Source: Ignavibacteriota bacterium (GTDB lineage Bacteria; Bacteroidota; Ignavibacteria; Ignavibacteriales; Melioribacteraceae). Taken from it: a DNA stretch of 64,000 nt. Location: contig JADJGF010000001.1 of the NCBI GenBank assembly GCA_016708125.1, positions 4,238,001 to 4,302,000 on the forward strand. Reading direction: 5' to 3'. Below, piece after piece: positions 36,712 to 45,174 of the stretch. A program made the translations under genes and the position numbers. Each line of letters opens with the position of its first letter. Positions within the stretch are counted from its first letter, which is position 1. The notes beneath the pieces were generated by a model, which was not told the DNA's origin, did not search any database, and saw only the letters and a list, made by a program, of their open reading frames with translations.

Positions 36712-38208
36712 TTATTTAATTAAAAGCATTTTTTTTGTTATTGAATTATTTTGATAATATAATTTATAAAAATATATTCCAGCTGATAAATTTGATGCAT
36801 CAAAAGTTACTTCATAATTTCCGATTGATTTATTTTCATTAACTAAAGTTGCAATTTCTTTCCCTAAAACATCAAATACCTTTAAAGTTATATTCGAATT
36901 GTCATTGAGATTTCTCATTTCGTTCGAAATGACAGAAAATGGTGAAACAGAATATTCTATTGTTGTTGTTGGGTTAAACGGATTTGGATAATTTTGTTTT
37001 AGTGTAAAAATTTTCGGTAAATTATTTTCTTCATCAACATTTACCGTAACTGAAAATTTTCGCTCAAGTAAATTCCAAAGTTCCGATCTGCTTCCATCGT
37101 AACCTAAAGCCCACATACCAACGCCTTTTAGCTTTTTAGAAATTGCTAAATCATACTTCAAAGAAAGACTTGAATCAGTATCAAACCAAACTTGATGATT
37201 TTGTAAACTTTCTACGTAGCTAAACCAAGAATTCTTAAAAGTTGGCGACCATTTTATTCCATAGTTTTCTGCCAATGATTGAGCATCTCTATATCTTTTT
37301 GACTCAATAAATTTAACAATGGATGAACCTTCTTGAACAGAGGAAGTTTGCCAATGCGGACCATAATATGGTACTCCTAATATTATTTTTTCTGGATAAA
37401 ATGAAGTAACCGTTTGATATTGAACATTTATAGTATTTGTAACATTATAACTTCCGCCCATTAGAGGAGCTGTTGGACCAGTAGATGTGCTCCAGCTTCC
37501 ATAAAAATCATAACCCATAACAAAAAGATAATCACAACTTTGTGCTAAACCAGTTAAATTCCATCCTCCCCAATTAACTGCCGGTGCGGCAAATGAAACT
37601 TCAAGATCAGGTGAAATTGAATGGACAGAATCTGTTAATTCTTTCATAAAATCGTTTATAACATTTCCTCGGTCAGCTGTATTTAATCCTTCAAAATCAA
37701 TGTTCACACCATCTAAATTATAAGTTTTTATTTTTGATTTTACTCCGCTTAAAAATATCCATTTTGAAATTGAGCTTGTTAAAATTTCATGAATATCATT
37801 TGCAGTAAAATTTACAATTACCATTATAATTTTTGTACCACTTTCATGCGCTGAGTTTATAACATCTGTCCAAGGCCAACTTGGCGGTTCTGAAATTGCT
37901 CCGGTTTTAGAAACAGGAAAATCAAAAACCGCAATATGCGAAAGCAAATCATAATTAAAATCTTGATGTGCATTTTCCAAATATTCCCAATCAGGTAAAT
38001 ATCCAAAAATACTTTTACTTAAATTTTTAATTACTGATTTATTCAAAGGTATTATTGGTTCCGAAGAAATAGGTTTAGAAATATTTTTTAGTTTTTCCTT
38101 AATTATCGGTTCAAATTTTTCCCTATCCAACTGATGAATACTTTTATATTCTTGTGCTGAGATGATAGACACAATTGTTAGTAAAATTATTATTAATGCT
38201 AATTTCAT
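36712..38208 (-). CDS. Secreted GH18 glycosidase with T9SS signal
   Basis: A 498-residue exported enzyme, signal peptide ending near ISAQ (residue 18). The GH18 barrel shows FGYLPDWEYL near 69 and the catalytic LDGVNIDFEG near 166-175, where the final Glu is the acid/base. Later barrel segments are VSFAAPAVNWGG, DYLFVMGYDFYG and ILGVPYYGPHW. The DGVNIDFE variant is typical of SleL/YaaH-like endo-N-acetylglucosaminidases as well as chitinases, so peptidoglycan or chitin is the likely substrate. Residues from about 405 form a T9SS sorting domain, into which a short palindromic repeat is inserted (residues about 425-436). It is first in the GH18-propeller-propeller-amidase operon. Confidence 0.9.
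   Translation of the reverse strand: MKLALIIILLTIVSIISAQEYKSIHQLDREKFEPIIKEKLKNISKPISSEPIIPLNKSVIKNLSKSIFGYLPDWEYLENAHQDFNYDLLSHIAVFDFPVSKTGAISEPPSWPWTDVINSAHESGTKIIMVIVNFTANDIHEILTSSISKWIFLSGVKSKIKTYNLDGVNIDFEGLNTADRGNVINDFMKELTDSVHSISPDLEVSFAAPAVNWGGWNLTGLAQSCDYLFVMGYDFYGSWSTSTGPTAPLMGGSYNVTNTINVQYQTVTSFYPEKIILGVPYYGPHWQTSSVQEGSSIVKFIESKRYRDAQSLAENYGIKWSPTFKNSWFSYVESLQNHQVWFDTDSSLSLKYDLAISKKLKGVGMWALGYDGSRSELWNLLERKFSVTVNVDEENNLPKIFTLKQNYPNPFNPTTTIEYSVSPFSVISNEMRNLNDNSNITLKVFDVLGKEIATLVNENKSIGNYEVTFDASNLSAGIYFYKLYYQNNSITKKMLLIK
36901..36934. repeat. Palindromic repeat unit inserted within a coding region
   Basis: The unit reads GTCATT, a nine-base spacer, then TCATTTCGTTCGAAATGA followed by CAG. 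The last part is a perfect 8-bp hairpin with a two-base loop. It encodes FSVISNEMRNLN in the T9SS domain of the GH18 protein, a stretch missing from the sorting domains of the other T9SS proteins in this window. It looks like a small dispersed palindromic element that landed in frame. Confidence 0.55.
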
Positions 38209-38341
38209 TTTTATTTTCTGTAAAAAGTTTATTATTCTAAAATCAATATAATTATTATGATTAAATTAAAAATAATATTTCAAAATTTTCTTACATTTGT
38301 TAATAAGATCAATAATTTCAAATCAATTAGAAAGGTTAAAT

Positions 38342-38848
38342 ATGGTATCAAATAAAATTGAATCAGCATTAAACGATCAACTTAATAAAGAAATGTTTTC
38401 ATCTTACTTGTATTTATCAATGGCTGCATATTTTGAAAATAAAAATTTAGCCGGAATGTCAAATTGGATGAAAATGCAATCGCAAGAAGAATATTTACAC
38501 GCAATGAAATTTTACGATTTTATTCTTCGTTTAGGCGGAAAAGTAAAATTGGGAACTTTAGAAGCACCGCAAATTGAGTGGAATTCACCAAGAGAAGTTT
38601 TTGAAAATTCACTAAAACACGAAAGATTTATTTCGGATAGTATTCACAAACTTTTTGATTTGGCAATTGCGGAAAGTCATCATCCTACAAAAAGTTTTTT
38701 ACAATGGTTTGTTGATGAACAAGTTGAAGAAGAAAGTACTGTTCTACAAATTGTTGAAAATTTCAATTTAATTGGTGAAGATAAAGGTGCATTATTTATG
38801 TTAGATAGAGAATTGGGTTCAAGAATTGCTTCACCGGAAGAAAATTAA
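38342..38848 (+). CDS. ftnA: Ferritin (non-haem, FtnA-like)
   Basis: A 168-residue four-helix-bundle iron-storage protein. The helix-A region NKEMFSSYLYLSMAAYFENK gives the first ferroxidase Glu and QSQEEYLHAMKFYDFI the Glu and His that complete one iron site; FVDEQVEEESTV supplies further metal ligands in helix D. Length matches bacterial FtnA and there is no Met haem ligand pattern that would suggest bacterioferritin. I chose ATG 38342, preceded by AGAAAGG, over an in-frame TTG at 38297 that has no ribosome-binding site. It stores Fe(III) in the cytoplasm. It is alone on its strand between the GH18 operon and rpmB. Confidence 0.93.
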   Translation: MVSNKIESALNDQLNKEMFSSYLYLSMAAYFENKNLAGMSNWMKMQSQEEYLHAMKFYDFILRLGGKVKLGTLEAPQIEWNSPREVFENSLKHERFISDSIHKLFDLAIAESHHPTKSFLQWFVDEQVEEESTVLQIVENFNLIGEDKGALFMLDRELGSRIASPEEN

Positions 38849-38932
38849 GTTTGTAAAAAGAAAAAATTATTTTTTTTAGAATATTTTTTAGCTATATTTA
38901 GAATCTTAAATTTTAAGACTTTGGAGAAAATA

Positions 38933-39172
38933 ATGTCAAGAAGATGTGAATTAACCGGCGTAGAACCAATAACCGGAAGCCGTATTTCCCATGCTCATAA
39001 CAAAACAAAAAGAAGATTTCTTCCAAATTTACAAAAGAAAAGAATTTGGGTTAAAGAATTAAATAGATTTGTAACTGTTAAGGTTAGTTCCAAAGCTTTA
39101 AAAACTTTAGCTAAAAATGGAACTTCTGAATTGGCAAAATTGGTTCAAGAAAAGAAAATTAAAATTTCCTAA
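38933..39172 (+). CDS. rpmB: 50S ribosomal protein L28
   Basis: A 79-residue protein beginning MSRRCELTG, with SHAHNKTKRRFLPNLQ and the basic middle characteristic of L28. It binds 23S rRNA in the large subunit. I chose ATG 38933, which has TTGGAG eight bases upstream; an in-frame upstream codon at 38921 overlaps that ribosome-binding site. It is a single gene here, without rpmG beside it, and is followed by a strong terminator at 39191. Confidence 0.97.
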   Translation: MSRRCELTGVEPITGSRISHAHNKTKRRFLPNLQKKRIWVKELNRFVTVKVSSKALKTLAKNGTSELAKLVQEKKIKIS

Positions 39173-39190
39173 AATAATTTAGTTTTACAG

Positions 39191-39224
39191 AAAAAAGCCC
39201 ATCAATTTGATGGGCTTTTTTTTT
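39191..39224 (+). terminator. Intrinsic terminator of rpmB
   Basis: AAAAAAGCCCATCAA pairs with TTGATGGGCTTTTTT around a minimal loop and is followed by further T residues. This is a strong rho-independent terminator 19 bases after the rpmB stop. The A-run on the other side makes it bidirectional, so it can also stop the opposing DUF6600 transcript. Confidence 0.9.
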
Positions 39225-39229
39225 ATTTC

Positions 39230-39271
39230 AAAACCGATACTTAATAAAAAATCAAAATAAATATCGGTTTT
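39230..39271 (-). terminator. Second hairpin, likely end of the DUF6600 transcript
   Basis: AAAACCGATA pairs with TATCGGTTTT around a 22-base A-rich loop, 11 bases beyond the end of the minus-strand DUF6600 gene. On the minus strand the stem ends in TTTT, then reaches the rpmB terminator. The large loop lowers confidence that it acts alone. Confidence 0.45.
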
Positions 39272-39281
39272 TTACAGTGAG

Positions 39282-40487
39282 TTATTTTCTACTTTTTACG
39301 GTTCTTTTTTCTTCTTTATTGTCATCAATCTTTGAAGAATTTCTTGTTTTTTCTGTTTCTCTCTTTACTTCAATTTTAGGTTCTTTTGGAACTGAATTTC
39401 GTTCAATATTTCTTGAAGTTGATTTTTCAAATTCCTTTGAATCATTTTTCTTACTAATTTCCCTACTTTTTGAAGTAGAAGTTTTTATTTCAACATCTTT
39501 TTTTCTGCTAATAACTTTATCATCATTTTTATTTATACTTCTTGAATTTTCAACTTTTCTATCAACTTCCCTTTTTTCAATTGTTCTATCTGCTTCTCTT
39601 TTATCAACTTTTCTATCAATAGATTTTTCATTGGAATTTTTAACTTCGGTTCTTTTAGTGATTACAACTTTATCAGTTCTTAAATTTTTCAACTCTTTTC
39701 CTTTCGTAACTTTTGATCTATCAAATGAATTTTCTCTATTTATTTCATTATCATTTGGTCTAAATTCTTTTACATCGTTTCTGCTTTTCAATTCTCTTGA
39801 ATCATAATTTTTATCACTAAAATTAACTTCTCTTGTTGATATTCTTTTTCCAATTCTCTTTTCAACAAATTCTCTATTTATTCCGCCGTTTACAATTCTG
39901 TTATCGTTTGAATAATAATTAGTTCTATGTTTTGTTCGTTTGTAAATACGTTCTGCATTATTTCCAAAAATATGATGTTTGCGAATATCAACAGAAACAA
40001 AGTGATTATATTTTACAAAGTTCCAGTAAAAGAATCCCGAGTTCCATCTTATTGAAAATCTAATTCCGGAATTTGGATAAAATCTTGCATAAGGTGGTAA
40101 AGGAGCCCAGCCAATATAATAATCATCATATCTCCATTCTACCCAAGATGGTCCCCATTCGCTATCTGGCATCCAAACCCAGCCGTAATAATCATCAAAA
40201 AACCATCTTCCGTAATGATATGTTGCCCAGCCGAATGGCTCGTAAGAAACCCAATACCAGCCGTTATATGTCCATTCCCATCTTCCTTCAGTATATGGTC
40301 GCCAATCGCGATATGTATTATAAGGTCTCCAAACAAATTCATCATATCCAATTTCTATCCATTCTCCGTGTGGCTCAAGTGCAGAATAGAAATAATCCAC
40401 ATTAATATTTTTGTTATAATTGTGTGCGTTTAGATTTATTACAAATAATCCAAACAAAATTGCGGTTAAAAATAATGTCTTTTTCAT
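39282..40487 (-). CDS. DUF6600-domain protein with long charged tail
   Basis: A 401-residue exported protein with a signal peptide ending near LNAHN (residue 22). Residues 30-150 are extremely rich in Trp, Tyr and Gly, with repeats such as YFYSALEPHGEWIEIGY, VWRPYNTYRDWRPYTEGRW and PFGWATYHYGRWFFDDYYGW, the DUF6600 pattern. The family has no known activity; the Trp/Tyr repeats suggest glycan binding. From about residue 200 the protein becomes a low-complexity Lys/Arg/Glu/Asp/Ser tail (EKREVDRKVENS-like units) that is probably disordered. GAGGTGTAAG before the ATG is a good ribosome-binding site. It is monocistronic and convergent with rpmB. Confidence 0.85.
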   Translation of the reverse strand: MKKTLFLTAILFGLFVINLNAHNYNKNINVDYFYSALEPHGEWIEIGYDEFVWRPYNTYRDWRPYTEGRWEWTYNGWYWVSYEPFGWATYHYGRWFFDDYYGWVWMPDSEWGPSWVEWRYDDYYIGWAPLPPYARFYPNSGIRFSIRWNSGFFYWNFVKYNHFVSVDIRKHHIFGNNAERIYKRTKHRTNYYSNDNRIVNGGINREFVEKRIGKRISTREVNFSDKNYDSRELKSRNDVKEFRPNDNEINRENSFDRSKVTKGKELKNLRTDKVVITKRTEVKNSNEKSIDRKVDKREADRTIEKREVDRKVENSRSINKNDDKVISRKKDVEIKTSTSKSREISKKNDSKEFEKSTSRNIERNSVPKEPKIEVKRETEKTRNSSKIDDNKEEKRTVKSRK

Positions 40488-40680
40488 CTTACACCTCGTT
40501 GATAATTACAACTATATAATTTCACATTTAATGCCAATTTTAAATTGCTAATTTTGCAATCATTTTGGCAACTTTTATAATTTACTGTATATTCTTGTAT
40601 ACATAATAAGTTAAAATTTTGCACAATTTATTATCAGATTAGTTAATTTTGAATCAGAAAAAAACCGAATTGAGGTAAAA

Positions 40681-42345
40681 ATGTTTAATCAAAATAAAAT
40701 TTTAATAATTGTTTTAGCATTAATTTTTTTTTCTTGTAAAAACAATATTGATAATAAGGAATTAGAAAATATGGAAGAAAAAATTTCTCAATTTGCGGTA
40801 ACCAAAATAAAATATGATAAAAATCTGCTTGATGAAAATCAGAAAATAATTATAAAAAAACTTTATGAAGCTGCAAAAATTATTGACGAAATTTTCTTGG
40901 AACAAGTTTATTCCAAAAATTCCGAAATTAAACAAAAATTGATAAATTCCGATGAACCACTTGATAAATTAAAATTAGCGTATTTTAATATTAATTTTGG
41001 TCCATTTGATAGATTAGATCATAACAAACCATTTATTGGTTCCGATGAAAAACCGCTCGGCGCAAATTTTTATCCCGAAGATTTAACTAAAGAAGAATTT
41101 GAAAATTGGATTAAAGACCATCCGGAAGATCAAAAAGGATTTACAAGTGAATTTACAGTTATTAAGCGAGACGGAAACAAATTGCGTTCAATTCCCTATT
41201 TTATTTATTATAGAGAAAAACTTGTAAAAATTTCAAAACTTTTGCGCGAAGCTGCGGAATATGCGGAAAATCAATCGCTTAAAAATTATCTTTTATTAAG
41301 AGCCGAATCTTTTGAGACTGACGATTATTTTAAAAGTGATATGGCTTGGATGGATTTGAAAGACCATACAATTGAAGTTGTAATTGGTCCATATGAAGTT
41401 TATGAAGACGAACTTTATAATTACAAAGCAAGTTACGAATGCTTTCTAACAATTGTTGATCCGATTGAGACTAAAAAATTAGAAACATTTTCTCAATATT
41501 TAAATAAAATGGAAGCAAATTTGCCTTTGCCGGAAGAACATAAAAATTTTAAAAGAGGAAGTGATTCGCCGATTGTTGTTGTTCAAGAAGTTTTCAGCGC
41601 CGGTGATAGTAAAGCCGGAGTTCAAACTTTAGCTTTTAATCTGCCGAATGATGAAAATGTTAGAAAATTAAAAGGTTCCAAAAAAGTAATGCTGAAAAAT
41701 ATTCATGAAGCAAAATTTGAAAAATTACTTAAACCAATTGCGCAGACAGTTTTGGATAAAGATCAATTAAAATACGTTACATTTAATGGATTTTTCACGC
41801 ATACTTTAATGCACGAAATGTCGCATGGAATTGGTCCAGGATTTATTAAAGTTAACGGAAAAGAAACGGAAGTTAAAAAAGAATTAAAAGAAACTTATTC
41901 TAAAATTGAAGAATGCAAAGCTGATATTTTAGGCATGTTCAATAATAAATTAATGATTGAAAATGGAGTTTTGCCAACCGAGTTTGAGAATGAAATGTGG
42001 ATAACATTTCTTGCCGGAGTTTTTAGAAGTGTAAGATTTGGAATTAACGAAGCTCACGGAAGTGGAACGGCGATTATTTACAATTTTTTATTAGAAAATG
42101 GCGGATATGAATTTGATAAAAAATCTGAAAAAGTTAAAGTAAATTTTGAAAAAATATATCCGGCTTTAAAGCAATTAGCAAATAAAGTTTTGATGATTCA
42201 AGCAACGGGAAATTATAATGATGCGCAGAAATTGATTTCCGATTATGGAAAAGAAACCAATTCAATTAAAAATTTGGTTAATAAATTATCAAATTTACCG
42301 GTTGATATTAAACCCGAATTTCAGATTGAAAGTGAATTAAAATAA
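40681..42345 (+). CDS. M49-like (dipeptidyl-peptidase III-type) zinc peptidase lipoprotein
   Basis: A 554-residue lipoprotein: the signal LIIVLALIFFSC puts the lipidated Cys near residue 19. The zinc motif is HEMSHGIGP at about 377-385, with the third ligand Glu in IEECKADILGMF near 414, both close to plant and bacterial DPP III/Nudix-associated peptidases (M49-like). Upstream segments such as GPYEVYEDELYNYKASYE and GFFTHTLMHE fit that family. M49 enzymes normally release N-terminal dipeptides; here the motif is HEXXH rather than the classical HEXXGH. The lipid anchor places it in the periplasm. GAGGTAAAA is the ribosome-binding site. Alone on its strand. Confidence 0.85.
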   Translation: MFNQNKILIIVLALIFFSCKNNIDNKELENMEEKISQFAVTKIKYDKNLLDENQKIIIKKLYEAAKIIDEIFLEQVYSKNSEIKQKLINSDEPLDKLKLAYFNINFGPFDRLDHNKPFIGSDEKPLGANFYPEDLTKEEFENWIKDHPEDQKGFTSEFTVIKRDGNKLRSIPYFIYYREKLVKISKLLREAAEYAENQSLKNYLLLRAESFETDDYFKSDMAWMDLKDHTIEVVIGPYEVYEDELYNYKASYECFLTIVDPIETKKLETFSQYLNKMEANLPLPEEHKNFKRGSDSPIVVVQEVFSAGDSKAGVQTLAFNLPNDENVRKLKGSKKVMLKNIHEAKFEKLLKPIAQTVLDKDQLKYVTFNGFFTHTLMHEMSHGIGPGFIKVNGKETEVKKELKETYSKIEECKADILGMFNNKLMIENGVLPTEFENEMWITFLAGVFRSVRFGINEAHGSGTAIIYNFLLENGGYEFDKKSEKVKVNFEKIYPALKQLANKVLMIQATGNYNDAQKLISDYGKETNSIKNLVNKLSNLPVDIKPEFQIESELK

Positions 42346-42371
42346 ATTTGATATTTAACTTTGTTTTAAAA

Positions 42372-42524
42372 CTAAAAAGTAAACAAAGAGCCAATAATTA
42401 TTACCAAATATGCAATTATTGAAATCCATTTTACGGTTTTGGACTTTGTTTTATTTTTAAGATTGCCGGAATGATTAATAAAATGATTAAGATTTGACTT
42501 AGGAATATTATTTAATATATCCAT
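42372..42524 (-). CDS. 50-residue single-helix small protein
   Basis: A short minus-strand frame of 50 codons plus stop, in a space that otherwise holds no gene. It starts at ATG 42524, with a purine-rich stretch (AAAGAAAGCAAAGAA) just upstream. The product is polar and basic at first (residues 1-31, with LKNKTKSKTVK) and then has one membrane helix, WISIIAYLVIIIGSLF, ending at the C-terminus. This is a plausible small tail-anchored membrane protein. A CRP/FNR-like palindrome lies about 65-80 bases upstream of the start. I recognise no family. It could be a chance ORF, but helix position, start and operator together favour a real gene. Confidence 0.5.
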   Translation of the reverse strand: MDILNNIPKSNLNHFINHSGNLKNKTKSKTVKWISIIAYLVIIIGSLFTF

Positions 42525-42589
42525 TTCTTTGCTTTCTTTTAGGATTTCTTTTTTGATAATGTAATTTAAATAATACTTGATATCTAAAT

Positions 42590-42605
42590 TGTGTTCTAAA
42601 TCACA
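42590..42605. promoter_or_regulatory. CRP/FNR-like palindromic operator
   Basis: TGTGTTCTAAATCACA on the plus strand (TGTGATTTAGAACACA on the minus) fits TGTGA-N6-TCACA with one deviation. It lies 65 bases upstream of the 50-residue ORF and 68 bases beyond the 3' end of the AMIN-amidase gene, a position that only makes sense if a promoter for the small ORF exists here. Confidence 0.5.
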
Positions 42606-42673
42606 TAATCAAATATATTGTCTTGTTTTGATACATGCAAGAATTTTATATTTATAAAAGAGTTTTTATCTCG

Positions 42674-44467
42674 TTAATTCCAATTATCTTCACATTCGTA
42701 CAGAAAATCTTGAACTCCTTGAATAATTTGTTTGCACATTTTATCCTTGAATTCGGAATCCATTAGTTTTATTTCATCATTTGGATTTGACATAAAAGCA
42801 GTTTCGACTAAAACATTCAATATTTCCGTAGGAGAATTTAGCGTAAAATTGAAATTTCCAACATTTCCAAAAGGTTCTAATCCTAATTCTAACATTCTTT
42901 CATAAATTTTTAAAGAAAGCGGTCTAAATGCAATATGTTTATAATAAGTGCTTGTTCCGCTAATTTTTACCGGATCAGCATTATAGCCAATAGAATTTGC
43001 ATGAATACTTATTAAAATATCCGCATTAAAAGAAAATATTTTTTGTAATCTTTCACCGTTTAAAGTATAAGTATCATCTTCTCTGGTTCTGTAAACTTTA
43101 GCTCCCTTTTCGATTAACATTTTTTCAAGCCGATTTACAATATCAAGAGTTACATTTTTTTCAAGCAAACCGGTTGCACCAAGAGCACCATTATTTTCAC
43201 CGCCATGTCCGGCATCTAAAACAAAAGAAAGTTTATCAAACTTTAAAATTTCCGGCTGTTTTTTAATTTCAATTTCGAGTGTTGAATTTTTATAGCCGAT
43301 TTTATATCCCCAAATTTGTTTTCTTTTTGGCTCAATTGTAATTCTAAATAAATTATTTTCTACTTGTTCATAATTTAAATTCTTTATTCCTTCTGTTGTT
43401 AAATGTTGAGTAATCCAATTGCTGTTTGACGTTGCACCATAAATATCAACAATTATTCGTGTAGGATTTATTTCTTGTCGTGTGGAAAAAGGCAATTTCT
43501 CATTTAGATTGATAATAATTTTATCAAAATTTTTTCCGCCGTAGGCAGCCCAAGAATCTGTAAGCGAAATTGGCAAATGAGTTCCAAGCTGAAGCAAATC
43601 AACTTGATCTTTTGAAATATATGCCACCAAATTATCTGTTAATTTTACACGATATTGATCGCCGTACATTCCATTAATTATTAATTTTATTCCTTCTTCC
43701 AAAAATGATAATTTTGAGCCGCCAAGACGATCTGTTCCTAATCCATAATTTAACGAAGGTCTTTCTCCTTTTGTTATTGCAACTCTTGGCAGTTTTGTCG
43801 GAATTAATGAAACTTTCGCTTTAGAATTTTTAGTTACAATTTCTCCATCTTTTTCAAGTGAAAATGTTATTGGTAAATTTTCTAAATTATCATTATCCGT
43901 AACTTTATAAATTCCCGTATAAATTCCTCTAACACCTTTTGTTTCCTTTTCGGGAAGTTCAATCATTTTAATTCCATTCATAAATGTTGCATTGCAATCC
44001 GGAGTACCTTTAATTTTAACTTCTAAAATATCGCCAGCATCAAGCCATAAATCTTCACTCGGCATCATTAAATTATCTTCAATAATTAATTCATCAGAAT
44101 TTGTGGTTTTTAACTTTTTTTCTTCCCTAATAATTGTAAATTCTTTGGTGATTTTTTCCCCATCTTTTGTTGAAATTATTTTAAAAATATTTTCACCGAA
44201 TTCTAATTTCAATAAATTTACAAAAGCTCCGGAATTATAAACTTTTATATTTTCATCATTAATTGTAACACTGCTTCCGGGAAGTGTATTTGCGGCAAGT
44301 CTGTATTTTGATAATGACGTTGTAGTAATTTCATCTTCGGGAATAATTACGGAAATATAATTTTCCTTTTGTGCATATATCTTTGTGAATTCCGAGAATA
44401 AAAAAGACGTAATAAATAGAAATACTGAAATTTTTCTGATCAAAATATTATCCTTTTTTGAAGTCAT
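42674..44467 (-). CDS. N-acetylmuramoyl-L-alanine amidase with AMIN domain
   Basis: A 597-residue periplasmic amidase with an N-terminal membrane/signal segment (about 11-31). The middle carries Ig-like and SH3-like parts and an AMIN-type domain near 320-390 (NLNEKLPFSTRQ, RIIVDIYGATS), which usually targets the septum or the peptidoglycan-binding machinery. The catalytic Amidase_3 domain starts at about 413 with FVLDAGHGGENNGA; EKNVTLDIVNRL, ISIHANSIGYNAD and LVETAFMSNPNDE give the zinc ligands and catalytic Glu. It removes stem peptides from muramic acid, as in cell separation. Unlike the amidase at 32386 it has no T9SS signal, so it should work in the periplasm. Confidence 0.92.
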   Translation of the reverse strand: MTSKKDNILIRKISVFLFITSFLFSEFTKIYAQKENYISVIIPEDEITTTSLSKYRLAANTLPGSSVTINDENIKVYNSGAFVNLLKLEFGENIFKIISTKDGEKITKEFTIIREEKKLKTTNSDELIIEDNLMMPSEDLWLDAGDILEVKIKGTPDCNATFMNGIKMIELPEKETKGVRGIYTGIYKVTDNDNLENLPITFSLEKDGEIVTKNSKAKVSLIPTKLPRVAITKGERPSLNYGLGTDRLGGSKLSFLEEGIKLIINGMYGDQYRVKLTDNLVAYISKDQVDLLQLGTHLPISLTDSWAAYGGKNFDKIIINLNEKLPFSTRQEINPTRIIVDIYGATSNSNWITQHLTTEGIKNLNYEQVENNLFRITIEPKRKQIWGYKIGYKNSTLEIEIKKQPEILKFDKLSFVLDAGHGGENNGALGATGLLEKNVTLDIVNRLEKMLIEKGAKVYRTREDDTYTLNGERLQKIFSFNADILISIHANSIGYNADPVKISGTSTYYKHIAFRPLSLKIYERMLELGLEPFGNVGNFNFTLNSPTEILNVLVETAFMSNPNDEIKLMDSEFKDKMCKQIIQGVQDFLYECEDNWN

Positions 44468-44534
44468 TATATTATGAAAATATACTAAATTGTTAGCTTA
44501 ATTTTTTGATTTAATCAACTTTTATGGTTTAAAT

Positions 44535-45173
44535 ATGAATATTGCTGTTAAAAAATTTTTAGACGAATTCCCAGTTAACAAATTATATACTTACGAAGAA
44601 TTCATGAAATTTTCTGAGGAAAAAGTTAAAAATTGTGAAATAAATAAACTAACGGAACACGAGAAAATTCTTTTTGATTACAGTAAAATTAATCTTCAAA
44701 GAAGTAATAGAATTAACAAAACTTTTAAACCAAATCAGCAATTAGTTGAAATTTTTCAAAGATTAAATTTTCATCAAACTTGGCTTGTGATTACTGAAGA
44801 TTGGTGCGGAGATTCAGCTCAAAATCTTCCATATTTTATTAAGTATGCCGAACTAAATATAAAAATTGAAGTAGTTGTGATTTTACGAGATAGTAATTTG
44901 GCTGCAATTGATAATTATTTTAATTCGCCGACTTCACGCGGAATTCCAAAAATTATTGGTTTTGATGAAAATGGAAATGAATTATTTGTTTGGGGACCAA
45001 GACCAAAATTTGCGCAAGATTTGGTTAATCGATTAAAATCAGAAGGTTATTCCAAAGAAGAATTTAATAAAGAACTTCATTTATGGTACGCAAGAAATAA
45101 AGGTATAGAATTAGAAAAAGAACTTATCCATATTTTTGAAAATATTAACAGCAAAGTTCACAAAGAAAAATAA
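44535..45173 (+). CDS. Thioredoxin-fold protein (Thioredoxin_9 type)
   Basis: A 212-residue cytoplasmic protein with no signal peptide. The centre WLVITEDWCGDSAQNLPYF (residues about 85-103) is a thioredoxin-like strand-loop-helix with a single Cys: the CxxC is CGDS, so it cannot make the usual disulfide. SRGIPKIIGFDENGNEL near 138 holds the cis-Pro. This composition is normal for Thioredoxin_9 proteins, which are not proven redox enzymes. It may bind a thiol or a metal with the lone Cys. Its last codons lie inside a CACAAAG-type repeat that continues into the intergenic space. Confidence 0.85.
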   Translation: MNIAVKKFLDEFPVNKLYTYEEFMKFSEEKVKNCEINKLTEHEKILFDYSKINLQRSNRINKTFKPNQQLVEIFQRLNFHQTWLVITEDWCGDSAQNLPYFIKYAELNIKIEVVVILRDSNLAAIDNYFNSPTSRGIPKIIGFDENGNELFVWGPRPKFAQDLVNRLKSEGYSKEEFNKELHLWYARNKGIELEKELIHIFENINSKVHKEK

Positions 45174-45174
45174 T

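Noticed and set aside
39277..39807. Plus-strand 176-residue frame
   Set aside because: It is the antisense shadow of the low-complexity Lys/Arg/Glu tail of the DUF6600 protein, giving a Phe/Leu/Ser-rich translation with no ribosome-binding site.
44535..45173. Active disulfide thioredoxin
   Set aside because: The motif is CGDS with one Cys, so the standard dithiol chemistry is not possible.
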